Of a DNA stretch of 25,515 nt, positions 23,239 to 25,515 are shown piece after piece; the first letter of the stretch is position 1; every line of letters starts with the position of its first letter. Position numbers and translations under genes: made by a program. The stretch lies in IMG/VR virus record IMGVR_UViG_3300027878_000015, positions 1 to 25,515 of that record; one strand, 5' to 3'. This DNA comes from a virus. The notes beneath the pieces are model-generated. The model was not told the DNA's origin. It worked only from the letters and a program-made list of their open reading frames with translations, and did not search any database.

Positions 23239-23436
23239 TTACTTACCCTTGACTTCAACCGGCGCTCGCTGCCCGTGCGCCAGTAACTCAACAGATTGTT
23301 CTAACGTATGAGTAGTCACATTAATTTTTGCATAGTTTTTTTTCCCTTTGCTTCTTCCCTCAGCACGTAAAATGCGGGCACGAGTAAGTTGTTTTTTCTT
23401 TGCGCGTGCGCGTGCGGCGCGTTTAGATTTGGTCAT
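23239..23436 (-). CDS. Small basic protein
   Basis: 65 residues from ATG 23436 (ATG 23445 is also possible). The first half is extremely basic (MTKSKRAARARAKKKQLTRA), then a mixed part and VEVKGK at the end. It overlaps the end of the upstream small gene by 14 bases and precedes the methyltransferase by 4 bases. Nucleic-acid binding is plausible from charge only. Family not recognised. Confidence 0.5.
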   Translation of the reverse strand: MTKSKRAARARAKKKQLTRARILRAEGRSKGKKNYAKINVTTHTLEQSVELLAHGQRAPVEVKGK

Positions 23437-23620
23437 TCGGCACATCCAATTGTTTGGCTCTAAACTCGTAACTAATAAGCCCGATTGCTGTAAGGAAGTT
23501 GATCAGCACCTCTGGCTCCATTACGATTCGATTCGTCTCGCGGATGCCATCCTCTGTGGTAAGAACAAAGTCGTGGTCTCGCTGCTCTAAGTAAACTGCG
23601 TCACCGATATATTTCTTCAT
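23423..23620 (-). CDS. Small conserved-looking phage protein
   Basis: 65 residues from ATG 23620, with GAGGAT six bases upstream; a longer frame to 23695 has no good site. The pattern VYLEQRDHDFVLTTEDGIRE followed by NRIVMEPEVLINFLTAIG recalls short phage early proteins with a strand pair and a helix. Function unknown. The 5' region (23621-23774) holds a hairpin, CCCGCT (23644-23649) / AGCGGG (23662-23667), and no convincing gene. Confidence 0.55.
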   Translation of the reverse strand: MKKYIGDAVYLEQRDHDFVLTTEDGIRETNRIVMEPEVLINFLTAIGLISYEFRAKQLDVPNDQI

Positions 23621-23774
23621 AAATATCCTCAAAATAAAAGGTACCCGCTCTTGTATCGTGTAGCGGGAGAGCACGCATTCTGCCAATGGAGACATTTCGA
23701 GTTTGCGAGCATGGAGCCACTTTGATGTAGGTCAGAACAGCTCCGAACATGCGGCTAGCTTGGCACTGTGGCAA

Positions 23775-24746
23775 CTAGCGCTTCCCTCCATCGGTAGTCT
23801 GACTCTTCGCAGCTTCCGTAATAAACGGGCGCTGAGAAACTGGTTCCGCTGTTTTGGTTACAGGGATTTCTATTGCCTCACGTTGTGGCGGTGCTTCAAT
23901 TGCCATCTTATGTGGCTCTTGAGCTATTGGCTTTGATGGTGCGCTAACAGCTTGTGCAGTGCGCTGAACCGTGGCTGACAGTCCCACGCTGTCATCGGTA
24001 ACAATGTTGTCATGGTCGGCCTCTAACGCAGCTGCCAATACGGCACTCTTTGGTACAAATTTATTTTGTTTAAGCGCTGACTTCATCCACATCCACGCCA
24101 CATCTAAAGGATATTGGGAATTCCAGGGAGAGAACGAACTATTCCCTCCTGGTGATCGGGACTTGAGTCCCATAATCTCTCGTGCTGTGAGGTACCGTAT
24201 GTGCTCGCCACCAAACGTGTTGCGAATAATGGAGTAGGCTCCTATCCATTCACCACGGTCCTCGATTTCGCCGTCGAAAGGTTCGAAGACAAGCTTGCGA
24301 TTACTGCCACGAGTATATTCAAACACGTCCCTTGCGCACACCACATCCGCTTCGATGTCCTTAATCATTCCACTTCGATATAAAAGTTGACAGATGCCCG
24401 GATACATCAAAACAAACGTAGCGCGATTTTTGAAAGGGAGGTAAACACACTCTTGCATTGCACCGGGGAACAATCGATATTCTGCGGACGTTAATAAACA
24501 CGTCGCGAAAGAATTAAAATCACACTCCATAAGCGACGGAGTTTTTAAAACGCTATTGAGCGCAGCCAACAATAACCGACGTGCATCATCTGGGTTCCCG
24601 CACAGGCTAGTCATTCGTTTTGAGTTATACGCAAACCATTTTTTTACTTCTTCCTCAAACGCGACAACTTTTTTATCGGCTCCCTTATAAGCAAGGATGT
24701 TGCTCATCTCGGCATTACTGGTGCCGCGTACTGGGTTTTGATTCAT
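23775..24746 (-). CDS. recT: RecT-family single-strand annealing protein
   Basis: 323 residues, ATG 24746 with CAGGA upstream. It shows the RecT pattern: ARRLLLAALNSVLKTPSLME near residues 55-75, a central strand region around CVYLPFKNRATFVLMYPGIC, then EWIGAYSIIRNTFGGEHIRY and the SPWNSQYPLDVAWMWMKSAL helix. The C-terminal ~80 residues are a loose Pro/Glu-rich tail. It pairs complementary single strands for phage recombination and replication. The gene upstream encodes a YqaJ-type exonuclease, the normal partner (RecE/RecT or Red alpha/beta logic). Confidence 0.9.
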   Translation of the reverse strand: MNQNPVRGTSNAEMSNILAYKGADKKVVAFEEEVKKWFAYNSKRMTSLCGNPDDARRLLLAALNSVLKTPSLMECDFNSFATCLLTSAEYRLFPGAMQECVYLPFKNRATFVLMYPGICQLLYRSGMIKDIEADVVCARDVFEYTRGSNRKLVFEPFDGEIEDRGEWIGAYSIIRNTFGGEHIRYLTAREIMGLKSRSPGGNSSFSPWNSQYPLDVAWMWMKSALKQNKFVPKSAVLAAALEADHDNIVTDDSVGLSATVQRTAQAVSAPSKPIAQEPHKMAIEAPPQREAIEIPVTKTAEPVSQRPFITEAAKSQTTDGGKR

Positions 24747-24816
24747 ATTCTATCCTGATTATTAATTACTAATTACATCGGCAAAAAAACATTCAACTTC
24801 AACCGCAAAACCAGCA

Positions 24817-25515
24817 TCATTCGGTAGCGGTTTCGTCTGACTCATCGGCTCCTCCTTTGATTGTTACGCGAGCGTAGCTATAGGGCTTGGAGACTTTCTC
24901 TTTGAGGTTCACAATGGCACATGATACCGAATACGCTCCGCATTGAGCTTTCTTCAATCCACCCATGGCAAGACGAATCCGGTTCTTAACCAGCTTCTCT
25001 TTTTCTTCCAAACCGCGAGCCTGAGACTCAAGAGCCTTTCGCTCCACTCCCCAAGCTTTTAAATCTGTAATTTCTATTGCGAACTCGCCTGGTAATTGCA
25101 TCGAGCGGTCTTCGAGTGTGGGCCAGATCCTATCTATAATTTTAGAATCCGCAGCGGATTGAGGTGGTGGCGGCACATCCTTCTTTACATGCCACATAAA
25201 TTTGTCGGCAAGCTGCAAGAGTTGGTCCATGATGCGCGAGTCGTACTGCACATACCGCGCACAAAACTGCTCATGGTCTCCACCGATGAGAGGTGCGATA
25301 ACAGCTCGCGCGATACCAGCTATGCCCATCTGCCACATCACTTGAATTCTCGGCGCTAACGGGGTGTCGTCTTCCCAATATTGGCGACCGCGGAAACTCA
25401 CGTTTTTACATTCCAAAATCAGTTTCTCGCCGATCTTGCTAGCACTATCTGCACTACTATCAACAGGAGTGATCGTTTCCGTTGCAAAATAATCCGGCGT
25501 AGCCGTTGCCCAAGT
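24817..25515 (-). CDS. YqaJ-type exonuclease, 5' end cut by window edge
   Basis: 233 codons are visible and the frame is open to the edge; the TTG at 25416 is internal. The PD-(D/E)xK nuclease signature is present at the start of the visible part: ATPDYF (D at visible residue 8) and LILECKN (E35, K37), then the helix with WQMGIAGIARAVIAPLIGGD. Later parts are helical and charged (LESQARGLEEKEKLVKNRIR) with a beta end. It is a 5'-3' resection enzyme that makes single strands for RecT. The gap of 70 bases to recT holds only its ribosome site. Confidence 0.85.
   Translation of the reverse strand, partial: TWATATPDYFATETITPVDSSADSASKIGEKLILECKNVSFRGRQYWEDDTPLAPRIQVMWQMGIAGIARAVIAPLIGGDHEQFCARYVQYDSRIMDQLLQLADKFMWHVKKDVPPPPQSAADSKIIDRIWPTLEDRSMQLPGEFAIEITDLKAWGVERKALESQARGLEEKEKLVKNRIRLAMGGLKKAQCGAYSVSCAIVNLKEKVSKPYSYARVTIKGGADESDETATE

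Noticed and set aside
23609-23752. Minus-strand frame of about 47 codons beginning MFGAVLTYIK upstream of the gene at 23423-23620
   Set aside because: No ribosome-binding site, and it overlaps the better supported start of the next gene in another frame.

Overview
The window is most simply read as part of a tailed, long-tailed (siphovirus-like) phage or prophage of a Gram-negative host. The evidence is a complete tail module with a large tape-measure protein, a tail-tip protein of the lambda J type, a GH24 endolysin, a Sec-exported protein in the lysis region and a RecT/YqaJ recombination pair. No host housekeeping gene, integrase or tRNA was seen. Base composition is moderate through the phage genes and clearly GC-rich only in the type I restriction-modification block (about 19.03-21.95 kb), which looks foreign (proteobacterial in style).

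Layout: 1-13.2 kb (+) is a tightly packed virion operon: tail tube (cut at the left edge), a G/GT-type tail assembly chaperone pair joined by a probable -1 frameshift, tape measure, two tail-tip/baseplate proteins, a J-like tip protein, a split-off J C-terminal-like module, a His-rich collar fibre, two small beta-rich proteins, a LamG-like protein and a small ORF. 13.2-15.9 kb (+) is a lysis region with an unexpected lone CheY-like receiver domain at its head, then an XhlA-like membrane protein, a GH24 lysozyme, a secreted protein of unknown function and a second holin-like protein. A small coiled-coil gene follows behind a likely promoter of its own.

16.3-17.0 kb (-) holds the most unusual unit: a two-gene operon encoding a protein with cysteine at every third residue (35 Cys) and a 56-residue ribbon-helix-helix (RHH) regulator whose start overlaps the Cys-gene stop (ATGA). 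A perfect 8-4-8 palindrome lies exactly between a -35 and a -10 element in front of this operon. The simplest reading is an autoregulated module. A hairpin-plus-tail element is present twice, 833 bp apart, with compensatory stem changes.

17.86-21.97 kb is a composite DNA-modification island bounded by a 25-bp perfect inverted repeat. It holds an N4-cytosine-type methyltransferase without a usable start codon, a relic ORF coupled to it, and a GC-rich hsdM-hsdS pair without hsdR. The hsd pair lies between two copies of a 27-bp direct repeat. It could be a real mobile or invertible island or an assembly join; this is the main uncertainty of the window.

22-25.5 kb (-) is an early-type region: a tiny membrane protein, small unknowns, an intact phage-type methyltransferase, RecT, and a YqaJ-type exonuclease running off the right edge. 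Late genes on + and early genes on - converge on the 16-22 kb accessory zone.
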